Shown piece by piece: positions 54,778 through 64,000 of a stretch of 64,000 bases of DNA. Origin of the DNA: Takakia lepidozioides (taxonomy: Eukaryota; Streptophyta; Takakiopsida; Takakiales; Takakiaceae); the NCBI GenBank assembly GCA_030704615.1, contig CM060734.1, positions 26,288,001 through 26,352,000 of the forward strand, read 5' to 3'. The notes under the pieces were generated by a model, which had not been told where the DNA came from, did no database searches, and saw only the letters and a program-made list of their open reading frames with translations. Positions within the stretch are counted from its first letter, which is position 1. The number at the start of each line of letters is the position of its first letter. The position numbers and the translations under genes were made by a program.

Positions 54778-55302
54778 TGTGACAGACTACTTTATTGTGC
54801 ATATATGTGTGGTGTGGTTTGGACAGCGATGTAGTTGTGTAGCGATATGTATGCGCACGACAGCTGTCAAGTTAAATAAGCACAGTGTGAAAACAGCTAG
54901 AATAAAACTAGTTATTTGTATTTAACACTTGGATTTAGGTCAAGTGTTAAATCAGGTGTCAAGTTTAGTTTGACACCTGGTCCGTCTTATCTTCACGAGA
55001 GCGGCAGTCGCGCGGCTCATCTTTCTCGAGTTGAGCCTGCGCGACCGAGCTCCTGCATGCGTTTAGATCTGAGTGTACTCATGATGGGAGTGTAGGTTGT
55101 TGTGGGGTGGAGTCCCCATAGCTTGGGGTGCCCCTGGCTCGACTTCTATTATAAAGAGTGATAGTGATGGATTTCATATGTTTTGTGTCAACAGTGTCTC
55201 TATGCTTGTTTATCTATTGTGGCAGACTACTTTATTGTGCATATATGTGTGGTGTGGTTTGGACAGCGATGTAGTTGTGTAGCGATATGTATGCGCACGA
55301 CA
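54778..55302 (+). repeat. LTR, PHD-gypsy subfamily 2
   Basis: Begins TGTGACAGACT and ends GCGCACGACA. The first 85 bp recur at 55,219-55,302. The interior is diverged from subfamily 1 but keeps the hairpin (55,007-55,045) with the same 12-nt loop. Confidence 0.8.
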
Positions 55303-55319
55303 GGTGTTACCGGTGTCAC

Positions 55320-55950
55320 CTGTGTCTGCATCTGTGTTTCAAGATGCAAATCATGCTGCAATGGTTTATCCTGTATACCACGGTATCCCTTCAACTTATT
55401 GGCATTGACTCTACCAAGCATCTCTTTGTTAACGGTTTGTAACATGGCTGTGTTGTTATCATACATCTTCTGTATGACATAAGGTCCTTTCTATGGTGAC
55501 TTAAGCTTGAAGCTTTAATCTTTCCCTTCTTCTGCAACCAAAGTACCAAATCTCTTGTCTTAAAAGTCTTCAATTTTCTTCATCAAACTGATCTTTCCTC
55601 TTCATCTGAATTCTGGTCATGTTATCCGCTGCATCAGCACGTGCTTCTTCCACATGATATAATTCATGTTTCCTTACTTTAATTGAATCCTCCAATTCCA
55701 TTCTCCTTCCCCATTCAGTTCTCATGGTAGGTAATAAGAATTCCACTGGAAGTAAAGCTTCCATACCATAAACTAATTGGAATGGTGTATACTTGGTGGT
55801 GACTTTATATGAAGTCCTATATGACCACAAAGTTGTCAACAGCTTTGTATCCCAATCCGTTCTGTTTGCATTGACTATCTTAGCCAAGATAGTGCATAGT
55901 ATCTTGTTGGTGGTCTCTGCCTGCCCAGTCCCAATGTGGCCGTATACATT
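55320..55950 (-). pseudogene. Gypsy integrase C-terminal half, another lineage
   Basis: The minus strand reads G-Q-A-E-T-T-N-K-I-L (catalytic Glu block), T-L-W-S-Y-R-T-S-Y-K, T-P-F-Q-L-V-Y-G-M-E-A-L-L-P-V-E, then F-K-T-R-D-L-V-L-W. These are the end of an rve core and its C-terminal domain. At about 55,950 it is fused to an unrelated coding segment. Confidence 0.82.
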
Positions 55951-56511
55951 GCATAATCGAAGCCTCCATAAGGGCATTCGTCGTGGTTCCGCAAGCACGA
56001 CATCTTTGCAAAGGAGGCCCGGAGGACGTGTGTGTTGTCGATGACAATGACCTTGCAGACAGCAACGAAGCCCTTTGATTTTCCCTAATGGAGGAACTGG
56101 GTCCTACCTACCCACCTATCATCGTGTAACGTGTTCATCACGCCAGCGGCGGATGAACCGCTTACTCATTCTCATCCACAGTCGGCCACCTGCCACCGAA
56201 GTCCATCCCCCCGGATGGAAATTTGGCGCCGCATTTACATCGAAGGGGAGATGGATGAAGTCATCTCGAGGGGCTATAGGCCCACCTGGCACTAACGGCC
56301 CATAGTTTGCATGGCACGGATGGAAACTGAAACGGCTACATTCATGGAGCAGCCAATCTTCATCCGTGCAAGTTCCTGTAAGGGGGAAATGTAAATGTGC
56401 CCTGGAGTGTAAGTGAGGAATTGCAGCGTTTGCAAACAAAATGTCATCTCCTTGCACAACTTCCTGCCTCCGCGCTGGTGCCTCCTCCATCCAGAAGCTG
56501 TTGTCATTCAT
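55939..56511 (-). pseudogene. Unknown protein with S-F-A-K-M-S-C-x-R-N...C-P-Y segment
   Basis: A minus frame at 56,119-56,511 (130 codons, Pro/His-rich, no known domain) is followed after stops by S-F-A-K-M-S-C-L-R-N-H-D-E-C-P-Y-G-G-F-D-Y-A-M. The last block is also encoded on the plus strand at 56,523-56,596, so it is real coding sequence of a repeated gene. Its function is unknown. The two copies are inverted about 0.5 kb apart with overlapping divergent ORFs. Confidence 0.4.
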
Positions 56512-56776
56512 CGTACTCTGCTACTCTTTTGCAAGGATGCCCTGCCGCCGCAATCTTGCTGATTGCCCTTATCATGGCCACGATTGTGTGATGTTCAAAC
56601 CCAAATCAGGAGACATCATTATCTGGCTCTCTGTTTTCACTTACGCTTCTGGAGTCAAGCGGGAGTCATTGCGCGCAATGGAGTATTTGGAGGACTATTA
56701 CCGCTTTGTCAATGCGGTCCGTGGGTGCTGCAAATTGTTGACCTCGATATACCCAGAGTCTAACCGTTTTAACTAA
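56441..56776 (+). CDS. Unknown protein sharing the C-P-Y segment, possible Mutator-like 5' exon
   Basis: The frame has S-F-A-R-M-P-C-R-R-N-L-A-D-C-P-Y-H-G-H-D-C and then L-R-A-M-E-Y-L-E-D-Y-Y. It sits just upstream of the Mutator-like transposase on the same strand and may be its first exon, but no splice junction was proved. No known domain was recognised. Confidence 0.35.
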   Translation: MSSPCTTSCLRAGASSIQKLLSFIVLCYSFARMPCRRNLADCPYHGHDCVMFKPKSGDIIIWLSVFTYASGVKRESLRAMEYLEDYYRFVNAVRGCCKLLTSIYPESNRFN

Positions 56777-57079
56777 CGTTCCTGGCACTTGTCAGTGCGA
56801 ACGTTCATGTCTGCATCGAGAATATGGTAGGATCCACCCTTAGGAAAAACTGTCAGGAGATATTATTGGTTCGCCGAATTGGCCATCATTGTCATACATA
56901 CTGTCCCATGGAATCGGAGCTCCCACCTTCATGCATGTATCTTGAAACATTCTGCTCGACTTCAATGTGCAACTTCCAATCGTCGATGGCCTCGGCAGTT
57001 CCAATTACGTGGTGCCAGTAAGCCTTGGTCTGTCGCTATAGAGAACCTCGCACTTGCCAACTTTGTGCAGTGTTCGATG

Positions 57080-59822
57080 GCTCCCAATTCCTACGCTATA
57101 GTTTGCTGTCCTCCGCAACTTGGGAGAGCCTGGATCCCTAACGAGGGAGGACTTTGCAAAGTGACTGAGACTTACCTATGTTCCAAATTCAAGCTGAAAC
57201 CGGGCACAGTTTATTTGGAAGAAGAAAGGAAGGATGTTCCTAGACAGGTTGATGAGACCATTGTCGTGCTAGGTGTCGATGGAGGTTGCGGAATTGAGTG
57301 GCATGTACCCCCATCAGACACCATCTTGTATTGCGTTGTGGGAATGCTCATTCCCTTCCCGAATTAGTCGCTGCCCACACCATCCACAAAGGAGTCGGGA
57401 AACCGACAGGCGGCCACTGCCAACAGAGAGGTATGCAACGATAATCATTCCCGACCTGGACCATCAAGACCCTCCATAGCTTCTCGTGTGGAGGTATTCG
57501 AAATTTCAGACGAGGAAGATGAGTGCATGGAGGTCCCCATGTCCTCCACGCAGTCGTTCAAATCCGACATGGACGTCTCTACTGGTGCTACGCATGTACC
57601 CCCGAGCATAACTCCAACCCGTTCCATTGTGCAGCTCCTACGGCAACATCACCTTGATGGTTCTCGCTCCGAGCTGGCTGCTCTCGACTATGCCAAATTT
57701 TCAGTCATGAAGGTAACGTATCTGCCTCCCGAAGTGGATGGTAATGTAATCTGTTACTTCGTCAAACAAAGCCTCAGGGATGTTAATAGACACGGATCGA
57801 AAGCATGACGGACACCCCTGGTGTGTGACGAAGACCAGTAGCACAAAAATTGCTGATGGTGTTCGTGTATGATACGTCCTCTGTGTGGGGAAGTTGAGGT
57901 GCCTCAATCCCACCTACTTCCACTTTCTCTCCAAAGGAGGGCGGAGAAACAAGACGGATTGGACTGGCACAACCCATCATCCATTCATTGTCTCCAGCCA
58001 GGCTCCAGCGGGTACTTTAAGTGCGCACATTGCAAAGAACCACCAACATGCATGTCCATGTGCAGAGCCAAGCAATATTATGTAATCCATTTGCTCCAGG
58101 ACTTGACTAGAGTTGCATACACGTTGGGGTCCACTGCCACCCCTTGGCGAGAGGCAACATGCGGGAGGCTGTGCAGGAAGCACATGACATCATAAAAGAG
58201 GAGGTGAAATTGAGCCCCGGAGCCAGACCAAAGCAGATTCAGCTGAAGGCAGCCCACAAGATTGCTCTTGGCAAAATTATGTCTGAAGATGGGAAAGACC
58301 GAGTGCCTTTGAATGAAGAGGAGATGCTTGACCTGTTGGAGTCCGTGTCGCACGTTTGTAGTCCAAATGTGCGGAATCACATCATATCTTGCAAGCAGGA
58401 GTTCGGCCGGGGGTCGGACATGCACTCAATCCTGGAGGTGAAACGAAGGACTGGATATGACTATATCCAAGGTAGCAGGTTTCCAGGGCAAGGCAGCGAA
58501 TCCGATCGTTGTTACATTTTTAAAATGTCAACGTGTGGGCCTGGAAGTGGAGTCGACTTGGTCACTCGAATGACAACTGGAAACTTGTCGAATGCTTGGG
58601 TGATGTTTGACCATCTCAAGCAAATTACAAACCATCAGTGGGTGACCATGGGTGCGCATGTTTATGACTATCACTCGAAGAGGCTCATGACGATTGCAAT
58701 CTGCGAGATGAAAGAGGAGGACACACAGTCCGATGCATCTGTGGGAGGGCATAAACGAGCAGATGGCAAGGGCGGGTTTGCCAAAGCCCAATTTCAGGGG
58801 ATTCATTGCAGACAACGCTCAGGCCAACTAGGCAACGGTGCGGCGTGTGTATGGTGAGACCCCAATGTTCTAATGGAGGGGAAAGAGAGATCATGTGGAT
58901 TCCATTGGATGCAAAGTCTATCTCACTACACTACCAAATTTGTTGCGAGCTCATTCCAAGCTGAACACCGTGTCCTTTGTACGGCGTGGAAGGATGCACC
59001 CACATTTGATGACGCGGAGGTTAAGTTTGCTATCATCGAGGCTTGGTGGAACACGTCAGGTGCAGTGGAGACAACCAATCTGGGAGCCTTGCACAACTGG
59101 TTGGGGTGGTGGCATTACCGGTATGGACAGTTCAGACAGTATATGCGGGAGGTATGATGCAAGACTTTTGCTGCAATTGTCGTTCTATTACAGACCTTTC
59201 CATTTTTCCCTCACCATTGTTTCTGTCCTTGTAGGAGCGGTGCCTGGATTCCGACACGGACATGCGGAACACGAATATGGCAGAATCAGTCCACTCCTCC
59301 TGGCGAGCGTCTTCTGCCGTACATCTGGTGGATGTAGTGACGGCCACAATGGAGGACATTGACAGAGCAATCATGCAGCAAGCCAGGTACTACAAGTTCC
59401 TGAGTGGGAAACAATGGGGCTTTGGGCCAGATAGGGAGGAATTGTTGGTACGAACAGCTTCGAGGTCGAAGAATCCACTGAAATGGGCGACAGCATTGCA
59501 AGAGAAGATCAAAGGGATGTCTCTGCACCGCAGAGGTGAACACCTAGAGGGGGACGTCCGTACTCGCCCTGTGAGGCGGAGGATTGAAGAGGAGCCCGGG
59601 TGCGAAGAGGATTCCTGGAGATCCAACAGGAACATTCGGACAGCACCTCGAGGTCCTGTCATGTTGCCGCACAATGTGTCTTCCAGCAGTGGAAGCCCAA
59701 GAGTTTCAAGATCGCCATCACCTTCAAGCAGGGATTCCGTGCAAGAAATTCCCAGTGCTTGCTTGCCCCAGATTCCGCCCGCTGTTATGCAGCGTAGCTA
59801 CAGCGTGAGCCCAGCCCCGTGA
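57080..59822 (+). pseudogene. Mutator-like transposase, copy 1
   Basis: Segments in order: an N-terminal region (L-K-P-G-T-V-Y-L) with a TAG at 57,365; an acidic region and H-L-D-G-S-R-S-E-L-A; H-D-G-H-P-W-C; then C-V-G-x3-C-L-N-P and C-A-H-C-x4-C-M-S-M-C, resembling the WRKY/GCM1-type zinc domain of Mutator-like transposases. The DDE core follows: 58,144-58,857 has V-M-F-D-H (D), G-F-I-A-D-N-A-Q (D, in another frame), and C-G-F-H-W. After a GT-AG intron (59,152-59,234, phase 0) comes N-T-N-M-A-E-S-V-H-S-S-W and a basic, Ser-rich tail to 59,822. At least three frame changes and stops in the core inactivate it. A better copy lies at 62,275-64,000. Confidence 0.75.
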
Positions 59823-60173
59823 GCCTGGGAGCTGAGCTCACGTTGTAGCTGCAAAGCGTGAGCGGCACAAATCTGCTGGAGAAGCAGGTCCTATAGGCGA
59901 GGATTGCAAGAAGAGGGCCTATTACCGTGGACAAAACAAAGGGGGCCACCATGTCTGCAATGCGTGCACAAAAAGAGGAATATGAAAATGTGGCAGAATT
60001 GAGCTCAAAATGATTGACACACTTTATTTCAATTCACAGATAGACGCTTACAATGAATGGCATGTGCATTTGCCCTGGTTCCGTGAACAAAATGTATGTG
60101 TTTGTCCTAAATGCAAAGTCTTCAAACGGTAACTTGGAAACCAGCGTGGGAAGCGGGCATGGCTCGTATGTGT
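59823..60173. other. Terminal strip with GTGAGC words, no gene
   Basis: GCGTGAGCCCAGCC, CGTGAGCC and AGCTCACGTTGTAGC words at 59,805-59,865 recall the foldback arms. Otherwise this is flank between convergent genes. Confidence 0.4.
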
Positions 60174-60743
60174 TCAAAGAGAATTTGGCGGAGCCCTACG
60201 TGAGGTGTCCCGCTGCAGAAGGGTGATGACTTCTCCGTAGCCTAGTGTGGCTTGGTGAATGAATTGGTCTCTCTTACCGTCGCAACACATAATTACAAGG
60301 TATATGTAATATTGATGCTTGCAGGGGACCCACTTCCCTCTCATGCCGAGAGCGCCCTCACGCATTGTTACAAAATCCGGACAAGTGCAAGTAGGGAAAT
60401 TCCCCACGGTAACCTGATATTCTTTGCCATGAAGAACTGAGCCAATAGACAGCACTGTGTAAATCCGTCCATACCCCGGGGCAGGGACTTCGGTGATACG
60501 AGCCACCCGAGCCTGCAAAATTCTAGCCGATTCCATCTTGCATTCGTGATCTGCACCCGAAGCGACACGGCGCACTATTTTTCCATCTCTTTTTGTTGGG
60601 TGGGAGTCGGCACCGGGTGGAGGCATTGCGGGAGCATGTGGCACATCTGTGCCGACAGTGCACAAGGGCACCACCTGGGACCGTGCAAGACAAAACCCTC
60701 CCTCCTCTATGATGCAAAGGTGATGATGCAAAAGGACTCCCAA
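60174..60743 (-). CDS. SWIM zinc-finger protein, Mutator-like element
   Basis: A 189-codon frame. It has T-K-R-D-G-K-I-V-R-R, E-S-A-R-I-L-Q-A-R-V-A, P-A-P-G-Y-G-R-I-Y, then N-F-P-T-C-T-C-P-D-F and V-P-C-K-H (SWIM C-x-C, C-x-H), and L-L-Q-R-D-T near the end. This matches the 10,383-11,108 ORF. It converges on transposase copy 1, which lacks its own SWIM finger. Either the SWIM module is a separate gene in this family or an inversion separated it. The N-terminal 45 residues are not conserved and the start may be later. No internal stop is seen. Confidence 0.68.
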   Translation of the reverse strand: MGVLLHHHLCIIEEGGFCLARSQVVPLCTVGTDVPHAPAMPPPGADSHPTKRDGKIVRRVASGADHECKMESARILQARVARITEVPAPGYGRIYTVLSIGSVLHGKEYQVTVGNFPTCTCPDFVTMREGALGMRGKWVPCKHQYYIYLVIMCCDGKRDQFIHQATLGYGEVITLLQRDTSRRAPPNSL

Positions 60744-61297
60744 CTTCGTTCATGGTTTCATGCGGCCTGGAACAATTTGTCAACACAGAAATTCGGGCCT
60801 GACGATATTTTCTTTAAGGGCCATGAGGCATGGAAAAACTTGCACAATTCACAAGTCATTGGTACACCACTCACCTGGACAGACAAGGAGTTCAGGGTCT
60901 TCACCAATTTTGCCATTCAGCGCTTACAGCAAGTTTTGCAGTTTAAACTTCCAGACATGGTGGGACAACATTGTATGCCCCAGAGAATTCCAGTTAGAGT
61001 TCGACCATTAAAACACCTCAGGGGGACGAGGATTCTGATACTACTGTTTCTTCAGCGGACTCTTTTGACATGGCAGAGGACTATGCAATTTAGATGGCAG
61101 AGAAGAAGCGACGGGGGTCTCCTATGCCTGAAAGATTACCTCGATATCAGCCTCCAGAGGGACTGACATATCCAAGTAGTGTTCAATCATCTCCCTCAAC
61201 CAGTGACAGGACACGGGCTTGCACACGGAGTCCTTCACGAGACTCTCAACGTCACAAGGGTGCTCGCTCACAAAGGTTTACAAATCCCAAACAGTAA
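60720..61297 (+). pseudogene. Unknown ORF fragments upstream of a solo LTR
   Basis: Frames at 60,546-61,166 and 61,094-61,297 give F-G-P-D-D-I-F-F and F-T-N-F-A-I-Q-R-L, then an acidic D-E-D-S-D-T stretch and a basic Ser/Arg-rich tail ending at TAA. A one-base shift at about 61,020-61,090 separates them. They may be the end of a transposase-associated protein; no domain was recognised. Confidence 0.35.
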
Positions 61298-61335
61298 ACC
61301 GTGAGGACATAGCTTTTTGAGAGGGGGAGGGGTAA

Positions 61336-62043
61336 TGTTAGAGGACTGCTTGGGACTTAGACACTTTTACGGGATCTGTGGGGTACCCTTAAATTTTTAC
61401 ACAGACTGAGACCAACAGGAGCCTTAGGGGGGGAGATACACAGCCCAACACAGTCCATCACAGCCCGTCACAGCCCGTCACAGTCCAACACAGCCCGTCA
61501 CAGCCCGACACAGCCGCCACAGCTTCGCACAGCCCTACACAGTCCGACACAGCCAGTCACAGCTCGACACAGCTGGGGAACAGTTACCATTGGCAGGGAA
61601 CGACTGTGGGGGAACGACATCTGAAAAAGGAACGTGTACTACAGAGATAACGGTTAGTTAGGAAAGCGGTTAGAACGGCTTGTAAATAGATAAAGCGAGA
61701 AGCGGGGACATCTGGGGGATCACTTCTTGGGGACTACTTCTGGAAGGACTTCTGGCATCACTTCTGAGAAATGAAGCGGAGAGCGCATCTCTGAGTAGAA
61801 AGAGGGAGAGCACGGAGTAGGAGGAGAACGATCTGTTGATGCTTGATGAATGCAAGCAGTAGAGTTGTAATGTAGAGCAGATTAGAGACTCCATGGCTTT
61901 AGCCTGATACTTGATAGATATAAATCTAATACATACTTCATACTCACACTGTGTAGAGAGATCTGAGTGAAGCTGTGGAATGAATGGATGAGTTGATGGA
62001 ATCCGATAGATTGCTGAAGCAATCTGATACTTAAATACCAACA
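61336..62043 (+). repeat. Solo LTR-like sequence
   Basis: A purine tract GAGAGGGGGAGGGG precedes TGTTAGAGGACTGC and the right end is ATACCAACA, in TG...CA form. A minisatellite lies inside and TATAAATCTAAT near 61,920. No duplicated target site could be confirmed. Confidence 0.5.
61438..61575. repeat. 10-bp CACAGCCCGT minisatellite
   Basis: About thirteen tandem 10-bp units, CACAG followed by CCCGT, TCCAA, CCCGA and similar variants. Confidence 0.9.
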
Positions 62044-62274
62044 GTAAGGTAACTAGCTAACATGAATACGGGAAGGAATACAAATAGGAAACACCCCCAT
62101 GATACACTAGCTGTAGGTCATGACTAATTGTTCTGAGCGGGCTGGGTGCTTAGAGATTTCCAACTCTTCTATCTTGGAGTTCCCACCTCGGATAGCGAAG
62201 GGATGGGTGAGTAAAAACCGCGCGACAGGGAGCGAGATAGACTCGCCCAATTTCATTCCAATGTAGGTAGTCTT

Positions 62275-64000
62275 CTACTGACTGCCACTGCAGACAACGA
62301 TGGGTTTGCAGTTGTTCATGAGGATGAGCTGGTTACAGTGTTCCCACTGGAATTGGGTTCTCTGCTTGTTCAAAAAGAGGTATATGACGAGGATGGGAAT
62401 TTGGATTCTGGACACTTGGAGAAACCATTGGTTGGCGAGTGTGGAAGGAAGTGGAGAGTCCTTCCAGGCACATACCGTGTCCTTGGAAAAGAGAGAAGAC
62501 AATCAGCAGGATCAGTCATTACCCCTGGAACTGCAGCATCGGTCGTGCAGCAAAAGGGCACAGTTCATGTGAAACAAGAGGTGAGCACATCCACTACATT
62601 CGTGACTCTTTTAGACTCGTCCTCGGAGGATGTTTTTGAGATTCCTCTGCCAGTGCAGACTCCATTCTTGGATGACGACGAATTGCAAGAGATAACGAGT
62701 GTCATTCCAAAATTGAAAGCCCTCGCAGGGGTGCCTGGGTGCAAGAGCGAGCTGCGTTTTGTTGATTGGGAGTCCCTTCGTGTGCAGCGGGTTCAATACG
62801 TGCCAGCAGAGTTTGATGGGAACATCTTGTTTGAGCTCAACCCTCCCACGTCTTCCAATGGACTGGCTGGGCTTCTGCAGGGCATAGACAATAAACATGA
62901 CGGACACCCTTGGTGCAGGACATAAACGTCGAACATCCACAACGACATTGGATTGAAATTTCGAAGGTCGGTTTGCGTTGGGCATTGCAAGTGCCTGAAT
63001 ATTTCTTGCCCTCGGATGAGAAACAGTGCTCAACCAAACGAAAGTGAGTGGGAAGGTGTGCCCCTGAATCCTTTCACCCCAGGACTTGCCCCTCCCAAGA
63101 CCAATACTTTTGTGTGCAGGTTCTGCAAACTTTCCCCGTCCTGTGTTTCTGTGTGCCACGCTCGTATGTACCAGGTGGCACACCAATGCAAGACAATGAC
63201 TCGTGTCTGCATTCATATGGGTGCACACGAGCATCCTGTGTCCAAAGGAAGTTGCAGGGATAGCGTGGACATCGCTAGAAATCTGCTGAAGCAGGAGTTC
63301 CACAATGCCCATTGTGCAACACCTTCTGCTATAGCGCTTGCAGCTAGCAAGGCTTTCCTGGAAAAACACATATTGGGTGAAGGGGATTCGACACAACCAA
63401 TGCTGGATGCAGATTTGCTTGATGCAGTGATAGACCATTTCTCCGTGTTGAGCTCTCCCAATATTCGAAACCAGGTGAATGCACTCAGAATCGGCACAGG
63501 CACTGCTGGATTCATGGACAACATTATGGACCTCAAATGGAGAAGTCGCTATGAATTCATTCAAAACAATATCTTCCCTAGCCAGGGCTCGTCCAAGGTG
63601 TATTTGTTCAAGATGTCCGCAGTGGGCGAAGGCAGTGGTGTGAGCATTGTCCGCCGAATGCAACTTGGAGGAGATTTGGCTAAATGTTGGTTGATGTTTG
63701 ATCACTGCAAACGGATGAAGGGTTGGGCAACCATGGCGTGCCATGTGTATGATCCAGCGTACCAGCGTGTGCTCTCAATAACAATTTGTAATATGCAGTC
63801 GGAGGACACTGAATCCCAGATGCTCATGTGGAATTCGCTCTTGGTCGTCATGCAGCGCAATGGAATACATAACACAAATTTTGCGGGCTTCATGGCTGAT
63901 AGTGCACAGGAAAATTTCAATGCAGTGCGGCGCGTGTTTGGTTCGGGGGATCCTAAGGTCCCAATGGAAAATAGGGAGCGCACATGCCTCTTCCATTGGA
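62275..64000 (+). CDS. Mutator-like transposase, copy 2, partial at window end
   Basis: An acceptor-like TGCAG (about 62,293) opens the frame D-N-D-G-F-A-V-V, with L-P-G-T-Y matching copy 1. After H-D-G-H-P-W-C there is a single TAA at about 62,923. C-V-G-H-C-K-C-L-N-P-E-Y-F follows, and a GT-AG intron (63,044-63,119) joins K to F-C-K-L-S-P-S-C-V-S-V-C and G-A-H-E-H-P, completing a WRKY/GCM1-like zinc domain. From 63,120 the frame is open to the edge: L-M-F-D-H, G-F-M-A-D-S-A-Q and C-L-F-H-W mark the catalytic core and the C-x2-H motif. The SWIM finger, if present, lies beyond 64,000. A 377-codon minus ORF over the same bases is a shadow. This is the best preserved copy. Confidence 0.78.

Noticed and set aside
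62611-63744. 377-codon minus-strand ORF
   Set aside because: It is the antisense of the Mutator-like transposase copy 2, whose plus-strand frame has splice phases and zinc and catalytic motifs conserved with copy 1.

Overview
The window is plant-lineage nuclear DNA dominated by transposable elements. Evidence for a eukaryote is the set of phase-consistent GT-AG introns, an AATAAA signal, long AT-rich spacers, and CACTA, PIF/Harbinger, Mutator-like, LINE and Ty3/gypsy elements, the last with a tRNA-iMet-type primer-binding site (TGGTATCAGAGC). A plant-specific DUF1442-type gene and degenerate CCCTAAA tracts point to streptophytes. The repeat load and divergence from flowering-plant families would suit a charophyte alga such as Chara, but this is inference. 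One 500-N assembly gap lies at 48,887-49,386.

Only two loci look like ordinary host genes. One is a four-exon minus-strand gene for the RNA polymerase I subunit RPA49/A49 (21,147-23,279), reconstructed at about 432 aa with one likely GC-AG intron. The other is a single visible exon of a DUF1442 methyltransferase-like gene (18,578-19,039).

Layout. 1-690: 95-bp hairpin satellite with a 380-bp higher-order period. 709-3,043: spliced but broken gene for a DNA-methylase-like protein; the paralogue of its N-terminal exon lies at 13,673-14,249 on the minus strand. 3,217-5,562: 5'-truncated LINE. 8,079-8,814: SANT/Myb-like ORF. 8,985-10,240 and 14,300-14,850: arrays of CGGTGCCG-centred hairpins. 10,383-11,108: SWIM zinc-finger ORF. 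11,369-13,530: foldback element with about 400-bp inverted arms around a 3'-truncated Harbinger transposase. 16-17 kb: gypsy integrase and LTR debris. 21-23.3 kb: RPA49. 23.5-25.5 kb: gypsy gag and LTR. 26.4-27.5 kb: two related MITEs. 28-30 kb: SWIM gene and gypsy protease/RT. 31.35-31.93 kb: Mutator-type MITE with 9-bp target duplications. 33.6-34.06 kb: second hairpin array with telomere-like filler. 34.55-36.79 kb: CACTA element with TSD CAT. 37.5-44 kb and 44.9-48.2 kb: nested gypsy elements. 49.4-55.3 kb: gypsy elements that carry a C-terminal PHD finger. 56-64 kb: two Mutator-like transposase genes, a SWIM gene and a solo LTR.

The strongest candidates for undescribed biology are: (i) a Ty3/gypsy lineage whose integrase ends in a C4HC3 PHD finger and whose LTRs carry a hairpin conserved by covariation in three subfamilies; (ii) the TE-associated, permuted DNA-methylase-like gene; (iii) two unrelated-looking hairpin arrays sharing a CGGTGCCG core and about 115-bp spacing; and (iv) the foldback element that encloses a transposase gene.
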